From contig JBBHKE010002620.1 of the NCBI GenBank assembly GCA_037447655.1, positions 135,152-187,415 on the forward strand: a stretch of DNA of 52,264 nucleotides, written 5' to 3'. Positions within the stretch are counted from its first letter, which is position 1, and each line of letters starts with the position of its first letter. The DNA comes from Zygnema cylindricum. Lineage: Eukaryota > Streptophyta > Zygnematophyceae > Zygnematales > Zygnemataceae. Shown one piece after another: positions 32,985-44,134 of this stretch. Both the position numbers and the translations under genes were made by a program. The notes beneath the pieces are model-generated. The model saw only the letters and a list, made by a program, of their open reading frames with translations, was not told the DNA's origin and did not search any database.

Positions 32985-33412
32985 TAGTGTTGTGTATGAC
33001 AATAAAGTTATTGCGATAACTCTGTTGCCGGTAGTTATCGATTATCGAACGGTCAAAGATCGGATATATGTTTCGAGATCAACAAATTCCTTATAGGTGA
33101 TAATTATTAACCTATATAATCGTATTTTATAATATATTGTATTATATTTTTTACTGCGATAGCGAGACATGCCACATGCAGCAATCTGTTCCGTATCATT
33201 TGTAACGGAATAACGACAATTCAAAACGGCGCAATAAACCGAACAATTATACGGTAAAAATTGTACAATTATCGCCGATAGTTATTGATACCGTTATATC
33301 GCGATATCGACGAAAACACTAGTTTCAATATATCATGCCAATATATCGATTATCGGCAAGCCAAAAAAATGTATATTCGTTTACCGGGAAATCTTGCCGA
33401 TACATAACACTA
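32985..33412. mobile_element. hAT-like MITE, TAGTGTTGTGTAT family
   Basis: TAGTGTTGTGTATG at the left pairs with CCGATACATAACACTA at the right. The interior carries GTTATCGATTATCGAACGG and AACAAATTCCTTATAGGTGA, shared with 40291-41095, where the first is split by an insertion. It sits between a degraded TA-MITE right end (AGCGATTCGCGATA, at about 32971-32984) and the intact TA-MITE at 33411. No 8-bp duplication survives. Confidence 0.65.
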
Positions 33413-33613
33413 CACCGCCCATCGTTATTAATGTTAGTATCACTAATTATGTCGAGACATTTTTTGGCCAAAAATCACAAAATAGTGTTAACAATGTTAT
33501 TTAATGAAATGGACCAAAATCAACCACGTCAACTTGCACTAAATTCGTATTATTTATTATAATTTCGCATTTACACTAATTTTTTTTTAACATTAATAAC
33601 GATGGGTGGTGTA
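33411..33613. mobile_element. TA-MITE, 203 bp, near-perfect inverted ends
   Basis: TACACCGCCCATCGTTATTA at the left and its inverted counterpart (TACACCACCCATCGTTATTA read inward) at the right agree over about 25 bases with one mismatch. Its first TA coincides with the last TA of the hAT-like MITE at 32985-33412, so it inserted exactly at that edge. Confidence 0.85.
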
Positions 33614-33940
33614 GTTTTAGGTATATAATATTAACAATACTTGTAATATTGTATAGTTGAAAATTGAAAAAAATATGCATCACATGGGTATCTCAATAAT
33701 CGGGTATTCGATGCATAAGACAAAAGTATTGGCCGGTACCCTATTAGATATTACAGTAAGCTAAATAAATTCAATGATGGGATGGTGCCCGTGCTTTTTG
33801 TTGATACCAATACGAAAAGATAATCTATCCCCAATCACATATACACCAATAAATCATCACGATATATACTAACGAAGATAACCCTAAATTTTGAACGTCA
33901 ACGCTACACCATAAATATATAACTTCAAATTTTAAATACA
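33614..33940. other. AT-rich DNA, nothing supported
   Basis: No coding pattern or repeat end can be supported here. Confidence 0.3.
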
Positions 33941-33941
33941 A

Positions 33942-34160
33942 AAGGGAGAAGAAGAGTGACGACGAAGATAAAAGGCGGAGGGAGGAAGTAGGGAGGAGGA
34001 AAAAATTATAGGATAGGCAAAAAAACAATGAGGGAGAGAAGAGAGGGAGTGGAGGGAAAGGGGAGGAGAAAAGAAGATGGGTAGATGGGTAGTGGGAGAT
34101 AGAGGGGAGGAAAGGCGACAAAAAAAGAGAGAAGACATATACCTCTCTCTCTCCCTCCAT
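33942..34160. repeat. Polypurine tract, about 220 bp
   Basis: Plus strand GA-rich with GGAGGGAGGAAG, GAGGGAAAGGGGAGG and GAGAAGA words. The minus-strand open frame of Ser, Pro, Leu and Phe across it is a by-product of the low complexity. Confidence 0.7.
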
Positions 34161-37100
34161 TTGTAAAGGTAATTAGGTAATTCATTGTTGTGTCTTAAAC
34201 TTATTCCTACCGCAAGAAATTTAATAAAAGCTTATTACCTACTCCAATAAGAACTTATAGCTCTACGAAAAAGTTGTAGCTTCAAAAATGATAACACTAA
34301 TAAAATTGTAGCTTATAACTTATTTTCCCATAATTTTTAATTTTTAGAGATAGCCACACTCTCATGTCTTTGGCATAAACGTATCAAAAATGTATTATCA
34401 TCAAGGGCGATTAAACACATATCCACACTTATCTGTGATTATATAGAATCACTCGCATAACCTTCCACAAAATGCAATAATGGTCTTTTATATGTATGGT
34501 ACAACCTTAACCATGAATTCGTGCTTTTAAGGGGATAACTATGAAATGTGTCACCCTCAAGTACACATTGTTGCAAAAGCATCCATAATTTTGTTGACGA
34601 GTTATCATGCCCAAACAACTGACGCTTAGGCGATGTTTACCTTTTTTAACTTAAGATACGTTTTCTTTTTGTCCCCAACATAGGGTGATCTATATTTTTT
34701 TGAAACTAATGAGTTCGAGTTTCAAATATCTGTGAAATCCAACTCGAATAGTCGTAACCTTAGATAGCGCTCACCCGCGGCTTGGGGTCTTGGGTCTCGA
34801 GCACGTTGGACTTCACATTTTGAGAACTTGGTGACTTTTGCTTGTAAGACAAGCGCGATTACTGGTTTGGGCAACCAATACCTCATCATCACGCGACGTC
34901 GACCTCGAGGAAGGGGCATCTACTGTTTTTCTGTCTTAAATTGTTGAAGAATCTTCCAAACGGATTACACAAGTAAGCAATTGGTTGAACATTGATCTAG
35001 TTGTAGGTTTAGTAATAAATCAAATATAAATGTTATGATAATTACAAGTTTATTCTAACGATCAAATATACATAGTTTGTTTACCATACTCACCATTTGA
35101 CCTTAAGCGACGTATGTTTTTTAGAGGTATTTGTTGGAATAACGGTTATAATAGCTAAATTGTTAACGTTTCACGCTTACTGAGTATTTTTTTACCACAC
35201 GAAAATATTATCGTCAAAAGGCAGAGTAAAAAATTTGCAGCCAAAAAATGGTAAAAAATTATCACGTAGATTCAAGATTTGTTAGATGTGTTGGCATTGA
35301 CCTCCACACTTGGGCCATCACTTATTTTCAAGGTCTACAATAGAATCTAATGTCAAACTTTTGACGAAACACAAATTAGTGTTTCAACGTGCTTAAAGAT
35401 TGTGATTAGGCCAAAAATGCTATCTTTTACGTTACATAACATTATAACTTGGGAGAACTTACTTTCAAATTTGAGTTGTACTTTTTTTTAAGTTACCATA
35501 AAAAATCAATATAACCTTTGTTGCTATCTCGTTCATTTTGTGGGTCATTTGCTATATATTACATGTGAGGTGACGTTTTATTGCATGTATTTCTTGAAAG
35601 TAAGGGGTGATTGTAGAGGGAGAGAAAGGTGACGGAATGTGAAGCTCATCGTCTAAAATTGCCAAAAACTTCAGATTTTTTTTTACCCGTTCAAATATGT
35701 TTTTTTTCTATTTGTGCAGCAGTGCTACTTTATTTTAAAACACATTGTTGATGTGCTTCAAACTAGATTTCAGTTATAACGTGGTTGTGGGTCGAAAAAC
35801 ACAAGACTATAACTTGTGGTACATTTGAAGTTCAAAGTTTACGCAAAATTTACTCTACATTTTTGCATTTTTTTGTAAGGCTGTAACTTTAGCACCACGA
35901 CGTTAAGTTTTTTAGGAAAACGACAGGAAAACACCCTTACTTTTCCATATGGGACCGTACCTTAATTTGTTGAAAAGTGAAACGACACTTTCACTTGTGC
36001 TAAAGTTACAATTATCTTTCTGCTGTTTTCCTCCATAACTTAGAAAAATGAGAATATCTATAACCGTACCATAAAATTGAAATTACCTCCGTACAACTTG
36101 CATTACCTTGAAACTTGATATGTATTGAAGTTTGTCGTATTGCGCGATGCAGTTCGCCGTACAGGGCGTTTCCACCCACTTTTGCATCCTTTCAGCTCAT
36201 CTTCAAACTTTATATAAAATCACCTCACGGGGTGACTTTAATTAAAGTCCCATGAGGTGAGCGAATAGGCAGATGTTGTTGCACATGTCGGGAATTTTTG
36301 ACATTTTTTGTGTTTGGGGTACAAAAAAAAACCCACTGAATGTTTCTAGCTTGTGGGTGACTTTTTTCCGTGTGCTTTTTTCCGTGTGTTTTTTTCCGTA
36401 TAGCGGTAGTGGAGGGGGTCGCGACCAACAAACGCCGTTTCATAAAAGCGAAGTATGTGAAAGCGCCTCTCCATCTCTCCCTTTCCCACTATCGCGTCTA
36501 TCTCACAATTCTTGCAATGAAAACCACCGATAATGGTATTTAATGAAAAAATTTATAAACGATTTCTTTTTAGAATCTTTGGGCGTAGAAAAGAGTAAAA
36601 AACAAAATTAGGAAACTATGGCGATTTTTTTTTGAATTTGTGACGTCGACGCTGTCATAATTTGAGCGTGACGTGAAAATGCCAAAAACCCTAAACATCT
36701 ACAATGTCACAATTAGTTATACGTCTACAACTGTAGCTATTTTGTAAACGTCATCAATTGTCGGGAGTTTTACAGTCGTCTACAATAGTCACAAATTATT
36801 CCCACGTTTAGATCCGTCACAATATATAGTAACGAATTCATTTCTTTACATAAGAGTATTTTGAAAGTGGTACTGAGAATCTTCGCTAAAAAAAAAGTTA
36901 CAAGACTAAAGTTTCGGTGCGAAAGTGCCTTAATAATGAAGAGTTGATTTTCACCTCTATGACGAGTATTAGGGTGCGTCTCAATGTACTTAAAACTTAG
37001 CGAACTTACTTAGTTTTTTAGCGCAGATTTGGCTGACCCGGATTCTAGGTGTCCCTATGTGTAACAAAGTTTTTTTGTTACTTAAGGGTGTGACGATTGT

Positions 37101-38127
37101 ATACGCTGACAGTGCCCGTGACGGTTGTCAACGTCTGCAATCTGTGATGAGGCAATTCATAGTTCAAAACTGTTAGTGACATCGCATAATTTTATGTGAC
37201 ATCTGTAGACATATACCTTTTCAACCCTTTGTCCATGGATGTTGTGTGTGGTTGACCCTTCCTTCCCTGTACGACTGCCTTTTTGCCAATTTCCAAGCGC
37301 GTTGAATCTCTAAACTTATTTGAGAAACCTATCTCATATTTGATATAATCACCAGAAATTCAAGTTTTTTATTTAACTCTTAGTAGATGTATTGATTTTT
37401 CATTCTTTTGTAAAGAATTAAAGATTATAAAGAAAAACAATAATAATAATCAAAATAAAAATTGGTTTTAGAATGATAGATTTGCAGATTAGATTAAGTG
37501 TGATGTAATAAAACCAATATTAAGCACAATAATAAGATATTTTTTTGGTAGATTTGAGCTTGTAAAAACGTGGTAACAACATAATAAAATAGATGAAATA
37601 ACATAATAAAATAGACTTATTATCCGCCTTTGCCCGGGTTAAAAAACACAAAAAAAATTTGCTCCAACTTCCCCCTGGTCAACGTAGAGCTCCTCGTGAC
37701 AGGATTAGGAATATTGAAGTTTGAAGGAGAGAATGTGAAGCTGCGTAAACGAGGCCGCGTGTGCGAGTTGGTGAGGCGCCCTCAAAGATTTTCCACGTTT
37801 TCGTGAAATGGCATCGTAATTTTCAGACACCTGGAATGAAAAAATCCGTAGTGAACCAAACGCGATAAAACAAAACAAATTGTGTACTTTGATGGACGCA
37901 AACGAACAAAACCTAACGAATAGTGTACCTTTCACCGTCGCTTGAATTCGTTTGAATTTTTCACATTTTTTTTACACCTGCGAATACGCATTCCTATTTG
38001 TTTTTGGAAAATACTTTGTTTTAAAACACACCTCCCATGTGTATTAAAAGAAAAGTTTGAAGATGACTTTTTTTGACACATGACAACAACATTTAGTACA
38101 TTTTATATTTGACGATGACGCAAAATG
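34161..38127. other. 4 kb without a recognisable gene
   Basis: The stretch is AT-rich and its open frames are short and featureless. A GC-richer island at 34740-34920 reads on the minus strand GCGCTTGTCTTACAAGCAAA, which resembles the anticodon arm of tRNA-derived repeats, but the rest of a tRNA is not recognisable. An imperfect palindrome (CACCTCACGGGGTGACTTTAA against TTAAAGTCCCATGAGGTG) lies at 36221-36259. (AAT)- and A-rich runs occur near 37430-37610. Confidence 0.35.
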
Positions 38128-38337
38128 TACACCGTGAATCGTTATTAGCATTATGTACTCTATATCGGCACCCCAAAATTTTGACCTTGATACCTTAAAT
38201 AGAACAAATTACACTATTTAAGGACATGGACCATAATCTGCCACGTCTCCTGGCACTAAATTTGAATGAATGACGCTATTCTTTTCTTTACTCTAATAAT
38301 TTCTTTAGTCTAATAAGTAATAACGATTCGCGGTGTA
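38128..38337. mobile_element. TA-MITE, 210 bp
   Basis: TACACCGTGAATCGTTATTA at the left and TACACCGCGAATCGTTATTA (read inward) at the right are inverted copies, each at a TA. The interior ACTCTATATCGGCACC and ATTTGAATGAATGACGC words differ from those of other copies, as expected of a family that shares mainly its ends. Confidence 0.85.
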
Positions 38338-38340
38338 CAG

Positions 38341-39197
38341 TAGTTGTCGCTAAAAACTATCCCTATTACTGTGTGGAAGATAGGTGTCGCTAAAAACTAT
38401 CACTCGTAAATTGCGAAAAGCACTTCAAGCCATGAGGACGCGGCTGTCCGTACAGGTAATGAAATAGAGAAGCCGCAATGGCAGAGGTGCATGAAGGAGA
38501 GTGCTAAACTCACGGTAAGATATTTACAATATTCACACCATAAGTAGAAATCGTACATAAAAAGTACAAAAGGTACACAAAAATAAATATCCTGCAGTGA
38601 AGTCTTTTTCTTCAAAACGTCTGTGAAGTGGTTTTTTCAGCAGCCCATAGATGGTGTGAAACTTTCGTACGGAATTTGCTCGCATCGAACTTCACCCGAT
38701 AGCAGTGGCGACGGTGTTGGCGCCGTGATTTCCTAGGTCCAACAAAGCAGTTTTTGGATAACTCTATTACGTGGCATCCGATCAATGGCTTCTCGGATTG
38801 CCATTTCGAAAGGATCTGACAGTTAGGCAGCTCGCGATATATAACGTGGAACGGGATGGAAATATTCCAGATTGGGCGGCAAAAATATATTTTGGTGAAC
38901 GGCACCGATGATTGGCTGCAGCCATCGGGGAGGACATTCATGACTTGTACGGCTGATACAGGGGCCGACCACGGTATTCCGACATTTATGCAAAGTAGCT
39001 ACGATGTTGGGACTTGCATGACAGTCCAATGAGGATGGAGAGAATCCCTATTCTACGGCCCAAAATTCGGAGGCATTTTTCATAGCAGATCCTTGGCGTT
39101 CGTTTTTCCGCCACGTGTACACTTGTGACAAGAGTAGCTTACCCTGTCTTCCGTATCAAACATCGACCAGTCTATTGCAATCGCCGTACAGAAAGTA
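38341..39197. other. GC-richer segment, possible decayed gene, family unknown
   Basis: GTCGCTAAAAACTATC occurs twice, 40 bases apart, at 38346 and 38386. The rest has longer open stretches on the minus strand (38612-38941 and 38823-39029, for example KSRRQHRRHCYRVKFDASKF), but no frame is intact across the region and no domain is recognisable. It may be an old mobile-element gene or host pseudogene. Confidence 0.3.
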
Positions 39198-39205
39198 CTT
39201 TAATG

Positions 39206-39710
39206 CATAGTTCAAAAGTAGGCGTTTTTATGGTAGGCCATTGGTAGGCGCACAAAACTTGGCACAAAACTCGCGCAGAGTTGGCATACTGTATGTGGGT
39301 GCGTTTTTGCACACTCTTGTATGAACGTACGAATATGACGTATGATCATAGTAAAGCGCACGCCGCCGGAAGAATTTTTTTGCGAACTGACACGGCGTAG
39401 GATGAATTGTGTTATGGGCTTTTCATGTGATCGTCTTAGATCGATAATTTGATCAACGACCGTCCGATCGTCTAAATCTGACGGTTTAAATAAAAAAAAC
39501 TCAAAACTCAGAGAATTTTTGTTTTTGTCCGAATGTTTTTCAAAATTTAGACATGACGTTTAATTCTCTATCGATCGATGTGCAACTCAACCCTGTTACT
39601 ATTTTTTTTCATTTTGCGACCAATACAATATGGGTCTTAAGGTCATAGTGTATGTTTTGCGTACAATAGGCATATTGTATGGGCCTACTTTCACCTACTT
39701 TTGAACTATG
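39206..39710. mobile_element. hAT-like MITE with 8-bp duplication CTTTAATG
   Basis: The ends CATAGTTCAAAAGTAGG and CCTACTTTTGAACTATG are perfect inverted copies of 17 bases. CTTTAATG flanks both sides (39198-39205 and 39711-39718). An 8-bp duplication with CA..TG ends fits the hAT superfamily. No coding sequence is inside. A diverged copy is at 18663-18938. Confidence 0.85.
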
Positions 39711-39718
39711 CTTTAATG

Positions 39719-40290
39719 TGCTTTACTGAGAGAGTGAGACGTACCGAGCACGGTTCACTAACGTTACTGTCGTCATATGGCTTGTCCCTTTGACCGTCTC
39801 ACAATCATGGGGTTTACAGTTGTCCACAGTGGCAGTTCACGGTTCCCGGGAACAGCTGTGACTGAGCACTGCACCACAGTTTGGATCACAAATAGTTACG
39901 CTAATTGAGTGACGTACATTACTGTAGCTGTCATATTCAGAGCATAGAAGGCCCCACAAAATATCCTTCGTGTCACACCCCAGAGAGCACTTTCACGCGT
40001 CGAATAATATCAGGTTTTTTCAGGCGCGCCAACGCGTCGAATGCAAGAAAGCTGTCGGCTTTAAATCGGATATCGGACGTTTTAAAGCCGCTGCAATAAA
40101 TACTATGTTTTCGACTGAAATCTGCACCCCGTCAGAAACCACCTTTACGGGACATAAGTTTCTGGATCGTCCTGTCGGTCCACTGGAGAGTCGCTGACAT
40201 ATTCCAAGAAACCTGGAGAAGAAGATTGCGACGATCCACACTGGTGGCCATGTCGTCATGTGCAGCACAAGGAGTGTACTTTACTTAATT
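39719..40290. other. GC-richer segment without an intact gene
   Basis: Open frames at 39905-40197 (+) and 40020-40268 (-) overlap each other. The minus strand reads protein-like in two competing frames (for example TDRTIQKLMSRK and FKADSFLAFDALARLKKPD), which suggests a frame-broken coding relic, but I recognise no family. Confidence 0.3.
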
Positions 40291-41095
40291 TAGTGTTGTG
40301 TATCGGCCTATCGGGTCAAAACTGTTCGCGAAAGAGCCGCTACCGAGAGTTATCGGTTATCGAACGGCAGAGGTCGCAAACGGTTATTACGGTCGGGTAA
40401 GAAAAAAATGAAAAATATTGAAGGTTTTGTACTGTCCATACTATCCAACATTATTGTACTTTCCACTCTTGATATCGTTCGAATGTATAAGGGAGATGTA
40501 CCATTGATTTTGTACTTATTCGGGTACGGGCGAGTACGGGTAGTCGCGAGAAATCGAGTTTCGGTTAACTTTTATATTCGCAAACGCGTTTCGGGTAACA
40601 GTTAACAATTTAGGAGCGTGATATAACACGGTCGGGTGTCGGGTACTCAAGTTTTGAAAATAAAAAAATTGTCGGTTTCTGTTATGTAAAATTTTGACTT
40701 TTGCGACCTCGGTCGAACGGTGACTCGGTGAGGGACCTCGATATATCGCTCCGAGACCAACAAATTCCTTATCGGTGATAAATGGAAATAAATTATAGTA
40801 CGCTATATAATGGTACTTTATTCTATACTTTATTGTATTTTTCACTGTACATAGCATGGCATGTACTTGTTCCGTACTTGGAATTAACCGTACAGCTCTA
40901 CGGTGTGAACGGTACAATTTATCGCCAATAGTTAAAACAGTGTTATCGCGATGAAAAACCAATAATTAACAATATTCTCGGTTTTTTTTCGCGATAACAC
41001 TGATACCAATATATCGTGTCAATATATAAATTATTGGTACACCAAAAGAAAGGGCATATCGGTTATTGGCAATTCGCCACCGATACACAACATTA
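40291..41095. mobile_element. hAT-like MITE, TAGTGTTGTGTAT family, carrying a nested element
   Basis: The ends TAGTGTTGTGTATCGG and CCGATACACAACATTA are inverted copies. The interior AACAAATTCCTTATCGGTGA follows 32985-33412. A second hAT-like element (40368-40712) is inserted in it. Without that insert it is about 450 bp, close to the 428 bp of its relative. No flanking duplication survives. Confidence 0.7.
40368..40712. mobile_element. hAT-like element, CAGAGGTCGCAAA ends, TCGAACGG duplication
   Basis: CAGAGGTCGCAAA at the left pairs with TTTGCGACCTCGG at the right (one end base pair changed). TCGAACGG flanks it at 40360-40367 and 40713-40720. The relative at 32985-33412 carries the uninterrupted site GATTATCGAACGGTCAAAG, so the empty site is known. 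The sequence is the inverted complement of parts of 42598-43678, with an internal deletion. Confidence 0.85.
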
Positions 41096-41100
41096 GTATT

Positions 41101-42589
41101 TATAATGTAGATATGTTAACTAAAATACTGCTTACATATAGTGTTACTAAAGTAGTTTTTTTTTAGAGTTGAAGCGTATCCTGATGTTTTATTAAAATAA
41201 AAGTTTAAAACGTACACAACTAAGCAACAAATAATGTTTTTCCAGCATGTGATATGCGCCCTAAGGTAAAAGCAAAAGTATCCAATGGTGCACACCATTT
41301 ACCAACATTATTGGTAATCATACAAATCGAGTATTTATTCTGTTGACGAGAATTCCTAAATTATTGATAGTAACAACGTTTATTGAAGTGGTTTGTAATG
41401 AGATGTGTGATGAAATAATAATTGTTACAAAACATGTTAATACTGCTTTGACATAAATAATTCGCTTACTCTTACGCTAACTTAAGCCCGAGTTTGACGG
41501 CTCACATTTTTCAATTTTAATTCAACGGAAACTAAAGCGGTAATGTTTATCTCTTTTCTCTTTCGACCATCCCAACTTTCCAACATTTCATTTTCGTCTA
41601 CTCCTTTATAAAACATAAATGCATTGGTATTGAACTAAAATAGTGATGGTTCTGAATTGTAATGTCTATAAGCCTCGTAAGTTTACAAAAGTGGTCTCGT
41701 TGGGAAATCAATCAAATGTCTTGTATGTTTTAATTAAATCCATGCTAAATATCGGGTGAAAAATTATGGTTTTTTATAAGCCAACCATGAATTACCGTTA
41801 CGATAAACCAAACGTACTCGGGTAAAAACTTATTTGATACATAAAGTTTCAAAGGTAAGTGTCTAAAGGCGGAAAATACCAATGTCGCGAGTTAATATTT
41901 AGAAAAAATGAATTTGATGAGTAAGTTACTCATTTGTCAATCCTAAACCTCTACAACTACTGCTTTGCATGATATATTATTGACAAAACTATGCGATTAG
42001 TTACATAACTACGAAGAGAATGCAACCAGGTTGGGGATTTTTTTTTTTCGTAAAAAACTTAAAAATCGTTTGTGGGATGTTAATCAAAATTGATTTAAAC
42101 GGTGAGTCTTTAACATATCTTTTCGAAGAGATAGTCACTAAATGGAATGAATTCATCCAATTTTACAAGGTGTAAGATCATAAAATTCCTCATTTATTCT
42201 CTCAACACATTGCTAACTTATTTTGTATGGTTATACACTTATTGATGAAATATAATATATATATTGCTTGGATTGATATGTTATTCACTGAAATGTCATG
42301 GACATTGATTGTTTGGCTCTCAAACCTTTTCAAACTTTGACCCACAATGAAGTAACACTAAACATTTACATCGGTCAAAAAGTCTTCCCACAACATGCGC
42401 AACTTTTACAAGTTGTCTCACCAATCCACATTTATGAGTTCGTTGGATCTACACCTAATATTGTTGTCATCCAATCCACAAACAACAAATCTTTCGCTCT
42501 CTCTCCCTCCCCCTCTTCCGTTCCTCTCCCTCAACTCGACTCCCTCAGTTTGTTTGTTGTCTCGCCGTTTCGTCGTATCGTTAGAATGT
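41101..42589. other. 1.5 kb AT-rich DNA without a gene
   Basis: No domain or repeat end is supported. A short CT-rich patch lies at about 42495-42530. Confidence 0.35.
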
Positions 42590-42597
42590 ATACATTG

Positions 42598-43678
42598 CAG
42601 AGGTCGTAAAAGTCAAAATTTTAGATAATCGAAACAGACCGTTTTTTTTTTCAAAAGTTGGGTGCCGACGCCCGACTGGGTCATGTCACGCTCCAAAATT
42701 GTTAACCGTTAACCGAAACGCGTTTACAAAAATAAAAATTAATCGAAACTCGATTTATCGCGACTACCCGTACCCGCCCCTACCCGAATAAGTAGAAAAC
42801 TACACCGCGAATCGTAATTAGAGTAAATTACTCTAATTCGGTCGCTCGAAATTTCGACTCTATTACATCAAATAGAGTAAATGATTCTAATTTTTTCATT
42901 ATTATAATTTAGGTAAGTTTAATTAGCGTAAAAAAATTGTAATATAGGTTCGTTTTAAATAGTGTGGAGTACGGACGACGTTCGACCGTGCAAAATTGTA
43001 CTTTTTTAAGTATAAAGGTACAAATAATGATTTAATACAATCGCGCTCGCACGTGAAATCGCACTAAACGAAAAATCAATCACATCGAAAAAAAGCCGTT
43101 CGCATAACTCTCGTCCGTCGACAGCATCGTCGTCAGTGTGAACATCAGCTGACATTCAGCGCGACAAATAATACTAACGTCATAATGACGTCAAAACTAT
43201 ACGGACTGACAGATTCTGTACATCTACGTAATTTAGTGCTCATAATTTCAGCGCGGAAATTTATTTGCCGACATAACCCAATATAGAGTACTTAAATAAA
43301 TTAGAGTAAACTTCCTCTGTCAAAAAGTTCTATCACATAAATTAGAGTTCATTACTCTAATTGTTTTTTTTTGTTTTTTTACTCTAATTTTTTCATTACT
43401 CTAATTACGATTCGCGGTGTAGTGGTACATCTCCCGTATACCTTCCACGATAACAAGAGTACAAAGTACAATAATGTCGGATTGTATGGACAGTACAATT
43501 TTTTTATTTTTTTTCGTTATTCGCTTACGCGACCGTAACCGTTTTTTTTTTTTTCTCTGTGAATCAACCGCCCGAATCCGCCCGGCCCCCCAAATTTGGC
43601 AACCGAATCTGTTCCGGATCCGACGCGGGCGGTCGGTTAACGGTCGGTCACGGTTCGGAGGACCGTTTGCGTCCTCTG
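42598..43678. mobile_element. hAT-like element, CAGAGGTCG ends, ATACATTG duplication
   Basis: CAGAGGTCGTAAA at the left and GTTTGCGTCCTCTG at the right are inverted ends. ATACATTG is present on both sides (42590-42597 and 43679-43686). It is interrupted by a 621-bp TA-MITE; without it the element would be about 460 bp. It is non-coding. Related copies are 40368-40712 (inverted) and the fragment 32459-32696. Confidence 0.85.
42801..43421. mobile_element. TA-MITE nested in the CAGAGGTCG element
   Basis: TACACCGCGAATCGTAATTA at the left is repeated exactly, inverted, at the right. The host reads ACCCGAATAAGTAGAAAAC before and GTGGTACATCTCCCG after. The relative at 40368-40712 (inverted) reads ACCCGAATAAGTACAAAAT, CA, ATGGTACATCTCCC without interruption, so exactly one dinucleotide is duplicated. 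Interior ATTAGAGTAAACTTCCTCTG is shared with 26517. Confidence 0.88.
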
Positions 43679-43686
43679 ATACATTG

Positions 43687-44134
43687 ACATTACATTGGCT
43701 AGGTGCAACAAGAGATCGTAACGTCATAACGATTTTGACGCATCGATTTGACATCTCGATTTCGACACATCGAGCGATTGAAAACGTCGGGTACTGTAGT
43801 TTTTGTTTCTTTTGGGTCAGAAGTTTGCATCGGCACATCGGGTTGCGGATGCGCTACGCATGACTACTGACGGTAAACGGACGAGAATCACCAGGCGAGC
43901 GTATGAATTACAAGCGAACGTCACAAACACATGCGTAGCATCGGCCATTCTGGACCGTCAACATGACTTTGTAGGGTCCACTTAACAAATCTCTGCCGTC
44001 CATTGTATTATACTGAACAGGCTTAAGCTCCGTCACGCCATTTGAAATTGCTCTCTCTCTGTCTGTAGGCCCTCTTTCAAACTTTGTCTGCTGCAGAAAC
44101 TTTCCTGAACCCTTAGGGCACGTCAGAGGCAGCC
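43687..44134 (+). promoter_or_regulatory. Upstream region and leader of RPL27
   Basis: The 450 bases before the RPL27 start hold no other gene. A pyrimidine patch CTCTCTCTCTGTCTGTAGG at about 44052 precedes a leader of about 80 bases that ends GGCAGCCATGG, a good start context. CTCTGTCTGTAG could also be an intron acceptor in the leader. I cannot point to a TATA box with confidence. Confidence 0.35.

Noticed and set aside
34740-34920. Possible tRNA gene
   Set aside because: Only an anticodon-arm-like word is seen on the minus strand. I could not find a proper seven-base loop or a B box, so at most it is a worn tRNA-derived repeat.
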